From Synchiropus splendidus (taxonomy: Eukaryota; Chordata; Actinopteri; Syngnathiformes; Callionymidae): a stretch of DNA of 64,000 nucleotides. The stretch lies in contig NC_071351.1 in assembly GCF_027744825.2 (NCBI RefSeq), forward strand, positions 15,947,001-16,011,000, in the 5' to 3' direction. Below are positions 12,963-25,553 of the stretch, piece by piece (positions within the stretch are counted from its first letter, which is position 1; every line of letters starts with the position of its first letter). The notes beneath the pieces are model-generated. The model ran no database searches. It was not told the origin of the DNA and saw only the letters and a program-made list of their open reading frames with translations. Both the position numbers and the translations under genes were made by a program.

Positions 12963-15783
12963 TCTTTCTAGTATTTGCACATCAAATATAAGCTGTCTGA
13001 AGTGTTTTTCCAAAGTTATCAACATTTTTATGTATGGCGTTCCAGAATCGACCTTATCTCAGGCTGAAAACGCGTTGTCTGCATTGTGCCATAACTTTGC
13101 AGGGAACCTTTAGAACATGAAATTTTAACGTCCCACTATAGCAGAAAGGGTCTTTCTAGTAGTTGCACATCAAATCTAAGCTGTCCGATGTGTTTTTCCA
13201 AAGTTATCAACATTTTTATGTTTGGCGTTCCGGAATCGACCTTATCTCAGGCTGAAATCGCGTTTTACGCATTGTGCCATAACTTTGCAGGGAAGCTTCA
13301 GAACATGAAATTTTCACGTTCCACTATAGCAGAAAGGGTCTTTCTAGTAGTTGCACATCAAATCTAAGCTGTCTGAAGTGTTTTCCGAAAGTTATCAACG
13401 TTTTTATGTTTGGCGTTCCGGAATCGACCTTATCTCAGGCTGAACACGCGTTTTACGCATTGTGCCATAACTTTGCAGGGAACCTTTAGAACATGAAATT
13501 TTCACCTCCCACTATAGCAGAAAGGAGTCCTTCTCGTAGTTGCACATTAAATCTAAGCTGTCTGAAGTGTTTTTCCAAAGTTATCAACATTTTTATGTTT
13601 GGCGTTCCGGAACACACCTTATCTCCAGCTGAAAACGCGTTTTCTGCATTGTGCCATAACTTTGCAGGGAAGCTTCAGAAAATGAAATTTTCACCTCCCA
13701 CTATAGCAGAAAGGGTCTTTCTAGTAGTTGCACATCAAATCTAAGCCGTCTGAAGTGTTTTTCCAAAGTTATCAACATTTTTATGTTTGGCGTTCCGGAA
13801 TCGACCTTATCTCAGGCTGAAAACGCGTTTTACGCTTTGTGCCATAACTTTGCAGGGAAGCTTCAGAAAATGAAATTTTCACCTCCCACTATAGCAGGAA
13901 GGGTTTTTCTAGTAGTTGCACATCAACACTAAGCTGTATGAAGTGTTTTTCCAAAGTTATCAACATTTTTTTGTTTGGCGTTCCAGAATCGACCTTATCT
14001 CAGGCTGAAATCGCGTTTTACGCATTGTGCCATAACTTTGCAGGGAAGCTTCAGAACATGAAATTTTCACGTTCCACTATAGCAGAAAGGGTCTTTCTAG
14101 TAGTTGCACATCAAATCTAAGCTGTCTGAAGTGTTTTCCGAAAGTTATCAACGTTTTTATGTTTGGCGTTCCGGAATCGACCTTATCTCAGGCTGAACAC
14201 GCGTTTTACGCATTGTGCCATAACTTTGCAGGGAACCTTTAGAACATGAAATTTTCACCTCCCACTATAGCAGAAAGGGTCCTTCTCGTAGTTGCACATT
14301 AAATCTAAGCTGTCTGAAGTGTTTTTCCAAAGTTATCAACATTTTTATGTTTGGCGTTCCGGAACACACCTTATCTCCAGCTGAAAACGCGTTTTCTGCA
14401 TTGTGCCATAACTTTGCATGGAAGCTTCCGAACATGAAATGTTCACCTCCCACTATAGCAGAAAGTGTCTTTCCAGTAGTTGCACAACAAATCTAAGCTG
14501 TCTGAAGTGTTTTTCCAAAGTTATCAACATTTTTATGTTTGGCGTTCCGGAATCGACCTTATCTCAGGATGAAAAATCGTTTTCTGCATTGTCCCATAAC
14601 TTTGCAGGGAAGCTTCAGAACATGAAATTTTCACGTCCCACTATAGCAGAAAGGGTCTTTCTAGTATTTGCACATCAAATATAAGCTGTCTGAAGTGTTT
14701 TTCCAAAGTTATCAACATTTTTATGTATGGCGTTCCAGAATCGACCTTATCTCAGGCTGAAAACGCGTTGTCTGCATTGTGCCATAACTTAGCATGGAAG
14801 TTTTCGAACATGAAATTTTAACCTCCCACTATAGCAAAAAGGGTCTTTCTAGTAGTTGCACATCAAATCTAAGCTGTCTGAAGTGTTTTTCCATAGTTAT
14901 CAACATTTTTATTTTTGGCGTTCCGGAATCGACCTTATCTCAGGCTGAAAACGCGTATTACGCATTGTGCCATAACTTTGCAGGGAAGCTTCAGAAAATT
15001 ACATTTTCACCTCCCACTATAGCAGAAAGGGTCTTTCTAGTAGTTGCACATCAAATCTAAGTTGTCTGAAGTGTTTTTCGAAAGTTATCAACATTTTTTT
15101 GTTTGGCGTTCCAGAATCGACCTTATCTCAGGCTGAAAACGCGTTGTCTGCATCGTGCCATAACTTTGCATGGAAGCTTCCGAACATGAAATTTTAACCT
15201 GCCGATATGGCAAAAAGGGTCTTTCTAGTAGTTGCACATCAAATCTAAGCTGTCTGATGCGTTTTTCCAAAGTTATCAACATTTTTATGTATGGCGTTCC
15301 GTAATCGACCTTATCTCAGGATGAAAAATCGTTTTCTGCATTGTCCCATAACTTTGCAGGGAAGCTTCAGAACGTGACATTTTCACGTCCCACTATAGCA
15401 GAAAGGGTCTTTCTAGTATTTGCACATCAAATCTAAGCTGTCTGAAGTGTTTTTCGGAAGTCATCAACATTTACATGTTTGGCGTTCCGGAACCCACCTA
15501 ATCTCAAGCTGAAAACGCATTTTCTGCATTGTGCCATAACTTTGCAGGGAAGCTTCAGAACATGAAATTTTCACGTCCCAATATAGCAGAAAGGGTCTTT
15601 CTAGTAGTTGCACATCAAATCTAAGCTGTTTGAAGTGTTTTTCGAAAGTTATCAACATTTTTATGTTTGGCGTTCCGGAATCGACCTTATCTCAGGATGA
15701 AAACTCGTTTTCTGCATTGTCCCATAACTTTGCATGGAAGCTTTCGAACATGAAATTTTAACCTCCCACTATAGCAGAAAGGG
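12963..15783 (+). repeat. 15-monomer higher-order repeat, copy 2 (2,821 bp)
   Basis: Tandem second copy of the preceding block at a constant 2,821-bp offset, with no indel detected across it. Immediately after the end, the sequence diverges to TAGTAGTTGC followed by the unusual TTTTTTAAAAATTTATCAAC near 15,830. The high similarity makes this one of the youngest duplications in the left part, or the product of gene conversion. Confidence 0.92.
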
Positions 15784-18700
15784 TCTTTCTAGTAGTTGCA
15801 CATCAAATCTAAGCTGTCTGAAGTGTTTTTTAAAAATTTATCAACATTTTTATGTTTGGCGTTCCGGAACACACCTTATCTCCAGCTGAAAACGCGTTTT
15901 CTGCATTGTGCCATAACTTTGCAGGGAAGCTTCAGAAAATGAAATTTTCACCTCCCACTATAGCAGAAAGGGTCTTTCTAGTAGTTGCACATCAAATCTA
16001 AGCCGTCTGAAGTGTTTTTCCAAAGTTATCAACATTTTTATGTTTGGCGTTCCGGAATCGACCTTATCTCAGGCTGAAAACGCGTTTTACGCTTTGTGCC
16101 ATAACTTTGCAGGGAAGCTTCAGAAAATGAAATTTTCACCTCCCACTATAGCAGGAAGGGTTTTTCTAGTAGTTGCACATCAACACTAAGCTGTCTGAAG
16201 TGTTTTTCCAAAGTTATCAACATTTTTATGTTTGGCGTTCCGTAATCGACCTTATCTCAGGCTGAAAACGCGTTTTCTGCATTGTGCCATAACTTTGCAG
16301 GGAAGCTTCTGAACATGAAATGTTCACCTCCCACTGTAGCAGAAAGGGTCTTTCGAGTAGTTGCACATCAAATCTAAGCTGTCTGAAGTTTTTTCGAAAG
16401 TTATCAACATTTTTATGTTTGGCGTTCTGGAATCGACCTTATCTCAGGATGAAAAATCGTTTTCTGCATTGTCCCATAACTTTGCAGCGAAGCTTTTGAA
16501 AATGAAATTTTCACCTCCGAATAAAGCAGGAAGGGTTTTTCTAGTAGTTGCACATGGACACTGTGCTTTCTGAAGTGTTTTTCCAAAGTTATCAACATTT
16601 TTATGTTTGGCGTTCCGGAACCCACCTTATCTCAGGCTGAAAACGCGTTTTCTTCATTGTTCCTTAACTTTGCAGGGAAGCTTCAGAACATGAAATTTTC
16701 AACTCCCACTATAACAGACAGGGTCTTTCTCGTAGTTGCACATCAAATCTAAGCCGTCTGAAGTTTTTTTCCAAAGTTATCAACATTTTTATGTTTGGCG
16801 TTCCGGAAACGACCTTATCTCGGGCTGAAAACGCGATTTCGGCATTGTGCCATAACTTTGCAGGGAAGCTTCAGAACAAGAAATTTTCACCTCCCACTAT
16901 AGCAGAAAGGGTCTTTCTAGTAGTTGCACATCAAATCTAAGCTATCTGAAGTGTTTTTTCAAAGTTATCAACATTTTTATGTTTGGCGTTCCGGAATCGA
17001 CCTTATCTCAGGGTGAAAACGCGTTTTACGCATTATACCATAACTTTGCAGTGAACCTTTAGAACATGAAATTTTCACCTCCCGCTATAGCAGAAAGGGT
17101 CTTTCTAGTAGTTGCACATCAAATCTAAGCTGTCTGAAATGTTCCAAAGTTATCAACATTTTTACGTTTGGCGTTTCGGAGCCCACCTTATCTCAGGCTG
17201 AAAACGCGTTTTACGCATCGTGCCATAACTTTGGAGGGAAGCTTCAGAACATGAAATTTTCACCTCCCACTATAGCCGAAAGGGTCTTTCTAGTAGTTGC
17301 ACATCAAATCTAAACTGTCTGAAATGTTTTTCCAAAGTCATCAACATTTTTATGTTTGGCATTCCGGAACCCACCTTATCTCAGGCTGAAAACGCATTTT
17401 CTGCATTGTGCCATAACTTTGCAAGGAAGCTTCAGAACATGAAATTTTCACCTCCCACTATAGCAGAAAGGGTCTTTCTAGTAGTTGCACATCAAATCTA
17501 AGCTGTCTGAAGTGTTTTTCAAAAGTTATCAACATTTTTATGTTTGGCGTTCCGGAATCGACCTTATCTCATGGTGAAAACGCGTTTTACGCATTATGCC
17601 ATAACTTTGCAGGGAACCTTTAGAACATGAAATTTTCTCCTACCACTATAGCAGAAAGGGTCTTTCTTGTAGTTGCACATCAAGTCTAAGCTGTCTCAAG
17701 TGTTTTTCCAAAGTTATCAATATTTTTATGTTTGGCGTTCCGGAATCAACCTTATCTCAGGCTGAAAACGCATTTTCTGCATTGTGCCATAACTTTGCAA
17801 GGAAGCTTCAGAAGATGAAATTTTCACCTCCCACTATAGCAGAAAGGGTCTTTCTAGTAGTTGCACATCAAATCTAAGCTGTCTGAAGTGTTTTTCGAAA
17901 GTTATCAACATTTTTATGTTTGGCGTTCCGGAATCGACCCAATCTCAGGATGAAAATGCGTTTTCTGCATTGTCCCATAACTTTCCAGGGAAGCTTCAGA
18001 ACATGAAATTTTGTCCTCCCACTATAGCAGAAAAGGGTTTTTCTAGTAGTTGCACATCAAATCTAAGCAGTCTGAAGTGTTTTTCGAAAGTTATCAACAT
18101 TTTTATGTTTGGCGTTCCAGAATCGACCTTATCTCAGGCTGAAAACGCGTTGTCTGCATTGTGCCATAATTTTGCATGGAAGCTTCCGAACATGAAATTT
18201 TAACCTCCCACTATAGCAGAAAGGGTCTTTCTAGTAGTTGCACATCAAATCTAAGCTGTCTGAAGTGTTTTCCCAAAGTTATCAACATTTTTATGTTTGG
18301 CGTTCCGGAATCGACCTTTTCTCAGGCTGAAAACGCGTTTTACGCATTATGCCATAACTTTGCAGGGAACCTTTAGAACATGAAATGTTCACCTCCCACT
18401 ATAGCAGAAAGGGTCTTTCTAGTAGTTGCACATCAAATCTAAGCTGTCTGAAATGTTTTTCCAAAGTTATCAACATTTTCACGTTTGGCGTTTCGGAACC
18501 CACCTTATCTCAGCCTGAAAACGCGTTTTCTGCATTGTGCCATAACTTCTCAGGGAAGCTTCAGAACATGAAATGTTCACCTCCCACTGTAGCAGAAAGG
18601 GTCTTTCTAGTAGCTGCACATCAAATCTAAGCTGTCTGAAGTGTTTTTCCGAAGTTATCAACATTTTTACGTTTGGCGTTCCGGAACCCACCTTATCTCA

Positions 18701-18829
18701 GGCTGAAAACGTGTTTTCTGCATTGTGCCATAACTTCTCAGGGAAGCTTCCGAACATGAAATTTTCACCTCCCTCTTTACCAGAAAGGGTCTTTCTAGTA
18801 GTTGCACATCAAATCTAAGCTGTCTGAAG

Positions 18830-19560
18830 TGTTTTTTCAAAGTTATCAACATTTTATATGTTTGGCATTCCCGAACCCACCTTATCTCAGGCTGAAAACG
18901 CATTTTCTGAAATGTGCCATAACTTTTCTGGGAAGCTTCAGATCATGAAATTTTCACCTCCCACTAAAGCAGTAAGGGTTATTCTAGTAGTTGTTGCACA
19001 TCAAATCTAAGCTGTCTGAAGTGTTATTCCAAAGTTTTCAACATTTTTATGTTTGGCGTTCCGGAACTCACCTTATCTCAGGCTGAAAATGCGTTTTCTG
19101 CATTGTGCCTTTACTTTTCTGGGGAGCTTCAGAACATGGAATTTTCACCTCCCACTATAACAGAAAGGGTCCTTCTAGTAGTTGCACATCAAATCTAAGC
19201 TGTCTGAAGTGTTTTTCCAAAGTTATCAACATTTTTACGTTTGGCGTTCCGGAACCCACCTTATCTCAGGCTGAAAAGCGTTTTTGTGCATTGTGCCATA
19301 ACTTTTCAGGGAAGCTTCAGAACATGAAATTTTAACCTCCCACTATAGCCGAAGGGTTCTTTCTAGTAGTGGCACATCAAATCTAAGCTGTCTGGAGTGT
19401 TTTTCGAAAGTTAACACTTTTTTGTTTGGCGTTCCGAAACCCACCTTATCTCAGGCTGTAATGCGTTTTTGTGCATTGTGCCATAACTTTTCAGGGAAGC
19501 TTCAGAACATGAAATTTTAAACTCCCACTATAGCAGAAAGGGTCTTTCTAGTAGTTGCAC
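18830..19560 (+). repeat. Patch of A/B hybrid and B-like monomers inside family A
   Basis: The monomer near 19,190-19,375 is family A on its left side (TTTTTCCAAAG, TTCCGGAACCC) and family B on its right side (GAAAAGCGTTTTTGTGC, CTTTTCAGGG, TTTTAACC). The next one (about 19,371-19,555) is almost fully B-like (TTTTTCGAAAG, AACACTTTTT, TTCCGAAACCC, GCGTTTTTGTGC), with a four-base loss in GTTAACAC. The flanking monomers near 18,915 and 19,110 have TTTTCTGGG. This is the only B-like island in the left 30 kb. It may represent a source of family B or an exchange tract; the sequence alone does not decide. Confidence 0.85.
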
Positions 19561-22500
19561 ATCAAATCTAAACTGTCTGAAATGTTTTTCCAAAGTCATC
19601 AACATTTTTATGTTTGGCATTCCGGAACCCACCTTATCTCAGGCTGAAAACGCATTTTCTGCATTGTGCCATAACTTTGCAAGGAAGCTTCAGAACATGA
19701 AATTTTCACCTCCCACTATAGCAGAAAGGGTCTTTCTAGTAGTTGCACATCAAATCTAAGCTGTCTGAAGTGTTTTTCAAAAGTTATCAACATTTTTATG
19801 TTTGCCGTTCCAGAATCGACCTTATTTCAGGCTGAAAACGCGTTGTCTGCATTGTGCCATAACTTTGCATGGAAGCTTCCGAACATGAAATTTTAACCTC
19901 CCACTATAGCAGAAAGGGTCTTTCTAGTAGTTGCACATCAAATCTAAGCTGTCTGAAGTGTTTTTTTAAAGTTATCAACATTTTTATGTTTGGCGTTCCG
20001 GAATCGACCTTATCTCATGGTGAAAACGCGTTTTACGCATTATGCCATAACTTTGCAGGGAAGCTTCAGAAAATGAAATTTTCACCTCCCACTATAGCAG
20101 AAAGGGTCTTTCTAGTCGTTGTACATCAAATCTAAGCTGTCTGAAGTGTTTTTTGAAAGTTATCAACATTTTTGTGTTTGCCGTTCCGGAACCCACCTTA
20201 TCTCTGGCTGAAAACGCGTTTTCTGCATTGTGCCTTTACTTTTCTGGGGAGCTTCAGAACATGGAATTTTCACCTCCCACTATAACAGAAAGGGTCCTTC
20301 TTGTAGTTGCACATCAAATCTAAGCTGTCTGAAGTGTCTTTCCGAAGTTATCAACATTTTTACGTTTGGCGTTCCGGAACCCACCTTATCTCAGGCTGAA
20401 AACGTGTTTTCTGCATTGTGCCATAACTTCTCAGGGAAGCTTCAGAACATGAAATTTTCACCTCCCACTATAGCAGAAAGGGTCTTTTCTAGTAGTTGCA
20501 CATCAAATCTAAGCTGTCTGAAGTGTTTTTCGAAAGTTATCAACATTTTTATGTTTGGCGTTCCGGAATCGACCTTATCTCAGGGTGAAAACGCGTTTTA
20601 CGCATTATGCCATAACTTTGCAGGGAACCTTTAGAACATGAAATTTTCTGCTCCCACTATAGCAGAAAGGCTCTTTCTAGTAGTTGCACATCAAATCTAA
20701 GCTGTCTGAAATGTTGTTCCAAAGTTATCAACATTTTTACGTTTGGCGTTTCGGAACCCACCTTATCTCAGGCTGAAAACGCGTTTTCTGCATTGTGCCA
20801 TAACTTCTCAGGGAAGCTTCAGAACATGAAATGTTCACCTCCCACTATAGCAGAAAGGGTCTTTCTAGTAGCTGCACATCAAATCTAAGCTGTCTGAAGT
20901 GTTTTTCCAAAGTTATCAACATTTTTATGTTTGGCGTTCCAGAATCAACCTTGTCTCAGGCTGAAAACGCGTTTTACGCATTGTGCCATAACTTTGGAGG
21001 GAAGCTTCAGAACATGAAATTTTCACCTCCCACTATAGCCGAAAGGGTCTTTCTAGTAGTTGCACATCAAATCTAAGCTGTCTGAAGTGTTTTTTTAAAG
21101 TTATCAACATTTTTATGTTTGGCGTTCCGGAATCGACCTTATCTCAGGGTGAAAACGCGTTTTACGCATTATGCCATAACTTTGCAGGGAACCTTTAGAA
21201 CATGAAATTTTCTCCTCCCACTATAGCAGAAAGGATCTTTCTAGTAGTTGCACATCAAATCTAAGCTGTCTGAAATGTTGTTCCAAAGTTATCAACATTT
21301 TTACGTTTGGCGTTTCGGAACCCACCTTATCTCAGGCTGAAAACGCGTTTTCTGCATTGTGCAATAACTTTGCAGGGAAGCTTCAGAACATGAAATTTTC
21401 AACTCCCACTATAACAGAAAGGGTCTTTCTAGTAGTTGCACATCAAATCTAAGTTGTCTGAAGTGTTTTTCCAAAGTCATCTACATTTTTATGTTTGGCG
21501 TTCCGGAAACGACCTTATCTCGGGCTGAAAACGCGATTTCTGCATTGTGCAATAACTTTGCAGGGAAGCTTCAGAACATGAAATTTTCACCTCCCACTAT
21601 AACAGAAAGGGCCCTTCTAGTAGTTGTTGCACATCAAATCGAAGCTGTCTGAAGTGTTTTTCCAAAGTTATCAACATTTTTATGTTTGGCGTTCCGGAAT
21701 CAACCTTATCTCAGGCTGAAAACGCATTTTCTGCATTGTGCCATAACTTTGCAAGGAAGCTTCAGAACATGAAATTTTCACCTCCCACTATAGCAGAAAG
21801 GGTCTTTCTAGTAGTTGCACATCAAATCTAAGCTGTCTGAACTGTTTTTCGAAAGTTATCAACATTTCTATGTTTGGCGTTCCGGAATCGACCTTATCTC
21901 AGGGTGATAACGCGTTTTACGCATTATGCCATAACTTTGCAGTGAACCTTTAGAACATGAAATTTTCACCTCCCACTATAGCAGAAAGGGTCTTTCTAGT
22001 AGTTGCACATCAAATCTAAGCTGTCTGAAATGTTCCAAAGTTATCAACATTTTTACGTTTGGCGTTTCGGAGCCCACCTTATCTCAGGCTGAAAACGCGT
22101 TTTCTGCATTGTGCCATAACTTCTCAGGGAAGCTTCAGAACATGAAATGTTCACCTCCCACTATAGCAGAAAGGGTCTTTCTAGTAGTTGCACATCAAAT
22201 CTAAGCTGTCTGAAGTGTTTTTCCAAAGTTATCAACATTTTTATGTTTGGCGTTCCAGAATCAACCTTATGTCAGGCTGAAAACGCGTTTTACTCATTGT
22301 GCCATAACTTTGGAGGGAAGCTTCAGAACATGAAATTTTCACCTCCCACTATAGCCGAAAGGGTCTTTCTAGTAGTTGCACATCAAATCTAAGCTGTCTG
22401 AAATGTTTTTCCAAAGTCATCAACATTTTTATGTTTGGCATTCCGGAACCCACCTTATCTCAGGCTGAAAACGCATTTTCTGCATTGTGCCATAACTTTG

Positions 22501-24639
22501 CAAGGAAGCTTCAGAACATGAAATTTTCACCTCACACTATAGCAGAAAGGGTCTTTCTAGTAGTTGCACATCAAATCTAAGCTGTCTGAAGTGTTTTTCA
22601 AAAGTTATCAACATTTTTGTGTTTGCCGTTCCAGAATCGACCTTGTCTCAGGCTGAAAACGCATTGTCTGCATTGTGCCATAACTTTGCATGGAAGCTTC
22701 CGAACATGAAATTTTAACCTCCCACTATAGCAGAAAGGGTCTTTCTAGTAGTTGCACATCAAATCTAAGCTGTCTGAAGTGTTTTTTTAAAGTTATCAAC
22801 ATTTTTATGTTTGGCGTTCCGGAATCGACCTTATCTCAGGGTGAAAACGCGTTTTACGCATTGTGCCATAACTTTTCAGGGAAGCTTCAGAACATGATAT
22901 TTTAACCTCCCACTATAGCAGAAAGGTTCTTTCTAGTAGTTGCACGTCAAATCTAAGCTGTCTGAATTGTTTTTCCAAAGTTATCTACATTTTTATGTTT
23001 GGCGTTCTGGAACCCACCTGATCTCAGGATGAAAACGCGTTTTCTGCATTGGGCCATAACTTTGCAGGGAAGCTTCAGAACATGAAATTTTAACCTCCCA
23101 CTATAGCAGAAAGTGTCTTTCTAGTAGTTGCACATCAAATCCAAGCTGTCTGAAGTGTTTTTCCAAAGTTATCAACATTTTTATGTTTGGCGTTCCGGAA
23201 ACGACCTTATCTCGGGCTGAAAACGCGTTTTACGCATTGTGCCATAACTTTGCAGGGAAGCTTCAGAAAATGAAATTTTCACCTCCCACTATAGCAGAAA
23301 GGGTTTTTCTAGTAGTTGCACATCAAATCTAAGCGGTCTGAAGTGTTTTTTCAAAGTTATCAACATTTTTATGTTTGGCGTTCCGGAATCAACCTTATCT
23401 CAGGCTGAAAACGCATTTACTGCATTGTGCCGTAACTTTGCAAGGAAGCTTCAGAACATGAAATTTTCACCTTCCACTATAGCAGAAAGGGTCTTTCTAG
23501 TAGTTGCACATCAAATCTAAGCTGTCTGAAGTGTTTTTCGAAAGTTATCAACATTTTTATGTTTGGCGTTCCGGAATCGACCCAATCTCAGGATGAAAAT
23601 GCGTTTTCTGCATTGTCCCATTACTTTCCAGGGAAGCTTCAGAACATGAAATTTTGACCTCCCACTATAGCAGAAAGGGTCTTTCTAGTAGTTGCACATC
23701 AAATCTAAGCTGTCTGAAGTGTTTTCCCAAAGTTATCAACATTTTTATGTTTGGCGTTCCGGAATCGACCTTCTCTCAGCCTGAAAACGCGTTTTCTGCA
23801 TTGTGCCATATCTTCTCAGCGAAGCTTCAGAACATGAAATGTTCACCTCCCACTATAGCAGAAAGGGTCTTTCTTGTAGCTGCACATCAAATCTAAGCTG
23901 TCTGAAGTGTTTTTCCAAAGTTATCAACATTTTTATGTTTGGCGTTCCAGAATCGACCTTATCTCAGGCTGAAAACGCGTTGTCTGCATTGTGCCATAAC
24001 TTTGCAGGGAAGCTTCAGTACATGAAATTTTAACCTCCCACTATAGCAGAAAGGGTCTTTCGCGTAGTTGCACGTCAAATCTAAGCTGTCTGAATTGTTT
24101 TTCCAAAGTTACCTACATTTTTATGTTTAGCGTTCTGGAATCGGCCTTATCTCAGGCTGAAAACGCGTTTTACGCATTGTGCCACAACTTTGCGGGGAAG
24201 CTTCAGAAAATGAAATTTTCACCTCCCACTATAGCAGAAAGGGTCTTTCTAGTAGTTGCACATCAAATCTAAGCCGTCTGAAGTTTTTTTTTCTAAAGTT
24301 ATCAACATTTTTATGTTTGGCGTTCCAGAATCAACCTTATCTCAGGCTGAAAACGCGTTTTACGCATTGTGCCATAACTTTGGAGGGAAGCTTCAGAAAA
24401 TGAAATTTTCACCTCCCACTATAGCAGAAAGGGTCTTTCTAGTAGCTGCACATCAAATCTAAGCTGTCTGAAGTGTTTTTCCAAAGTTATCAACATTTTT
24501 ATGTTTGGCGTTCCAGAATCGACCTTATCTCAGGCTGAAAACGCGTTGTCTGCATTGTGCCATAATTTTGCATGGAAGCTTGCGAACATGAAATTTTAAC
24601 CTCCCACTATAGCAGAAAGGGTCTTTCTGGTAGTTGCAC

Positions 24640-24830
24640 ATCAAATCGAAGCTGTCTGAAGTGTTTTTCCAAAGCCTTATCTCAGGCTGAAAACGCATTT
24701 TACGCATTGTGCCATAACTTTGCAGGGAAGCTTCAGAAAATGAAATTTTCACCTCCCACTATAGCTGGAAGGGTTTATAGGACAAAGTGTCTTTCTAGTA
24801 GTTGCACATCAAATCCAAGCTGTCTGAAGT
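24640..24830 (+). repeat. Structurally broken satellite monomer with 41-bp deletion and 16-bp duplication
   Basis: After TTTTTCCAAAG (about 24,664-24,674) the sequence jumps straight to CCTTATCTCAGG, removing roughly 41 bp (monomer positions about 44-84), including GTTATCAACA and the TTCCGGAA region. In the same unit, TATAGCTGGAAGGGTT (about 24,761-24,776) is followed by TATAGGACAAAGTGTC. This looks like a diverged 16-bp tandem duplication of the TATAGCAGAAAGGGTC segment. It is the largest internal deletion I noticed in the window and appears only once. Confidence 0.85.
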
Positions 24831-25553
24831 GTTTTTCCAAAGTTACCAACATTTTTATGTTTGGCGTTCCGGAAACGACCTTATCTCGGGCTGAAAACGC
24901 GTTTTACGCATTGTGCCATAACTTTGCAGGGAAGCTTCAGAAAATGAAATTTTCACCTCCCACTATAGCAGAAAGGGTCTTTCTAGTAGTTGCACATCAA
25001 ATCTAAGCTGTCTGAAGTGTTTTTCGAAAGTTATCAACATTTTTATGTTTGGCGTTCCGGAATCGACCCAATCTCAGGATGAAAATGCGTTTTCTGCATT
25101 GTCCCATTACTTTCCAGGGAAGCTTCAGAACATGAAATTTTGACCTCCCACTATAGCAGAAAGGGTCTTTCTAGTAGTTGCACATCAAATCAAAGCTGTC
25201 TGATGTGTTTTTCCAAAGTTATCAACATTTTTATGTTTGGCGTTCCGGAATCGACCATATCTGAGGATGAAAACGCGTTTTCTGCATTGTGCCAAAACTT
25301 TGTAGGTAAGCTCCAGAACATGAAAATTTCACCTCCCACTATAGCAGAAAGTGTTTTTCTAGTAGTTGCACATCAAATCTAAGCTGTCTGAAGTGTTTTT
25401 CCAAAGTTATCAACATTTTTATGTTTGGCGTTCCGGAACCCACCTTATCTCAGGCTGAAAACGCGTTGTCTGCATTGTGCCATAATTTTGCATGGAAGCT
25501 TGCGAACATGAAATTTTAACCTCCCACTATAGCAGAAAGGGTCTTTCTAGTAG

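Larger units (their letters stand above)
15784..25553 (+). repeat. Mixed family-A monomers, weak local periodicity
   Basis: About 52 monomers with variants not common elsewhere: GTCTGAAATGTT, TTTACGTTTGGCGTTTCGG, CTCATGGTG or CTCAGGGTG, GCGATTTC, CTTCTCAGGG and CTTTGGAGGG. Local repeats include a 7-monomer spacing (20,831 to 22,147, 1,316 bp), a 15-monomer spacing (19,869 to 22,690, 2,821 bp) and a 6-monomer spacing (19,105 to 20,230). Small-indel monomers include GAAATGTTCCAAAG (17,136 and 22,027, missing four bases), AGTTGTTGCACATC (18,988 and 21,621, three extra bases), TTCTTTTTTTTTCTAAAG-type T-run expansion near 24,285 and the altered head GCACATGGACACTGTG near 16,551. No non-satellite sequence is present. 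Confidence 0.85.

Noticed and set aside
16540..16580. Altered monomer head GCACATGGACACTGTG as possible unique sequence
   Set aside because: Flanks stay in phase and the change spans about 15 bases within a normal-length monomer, so it is a diverged unit.
24640..24830. Transposon insertion scar in the broken monomer
   Set aside because: The extra 16 bases resemble the adjacent TATAGCAGAAAGG segment, so slippage explains them; no terminal repeats or foreign sequence are present.
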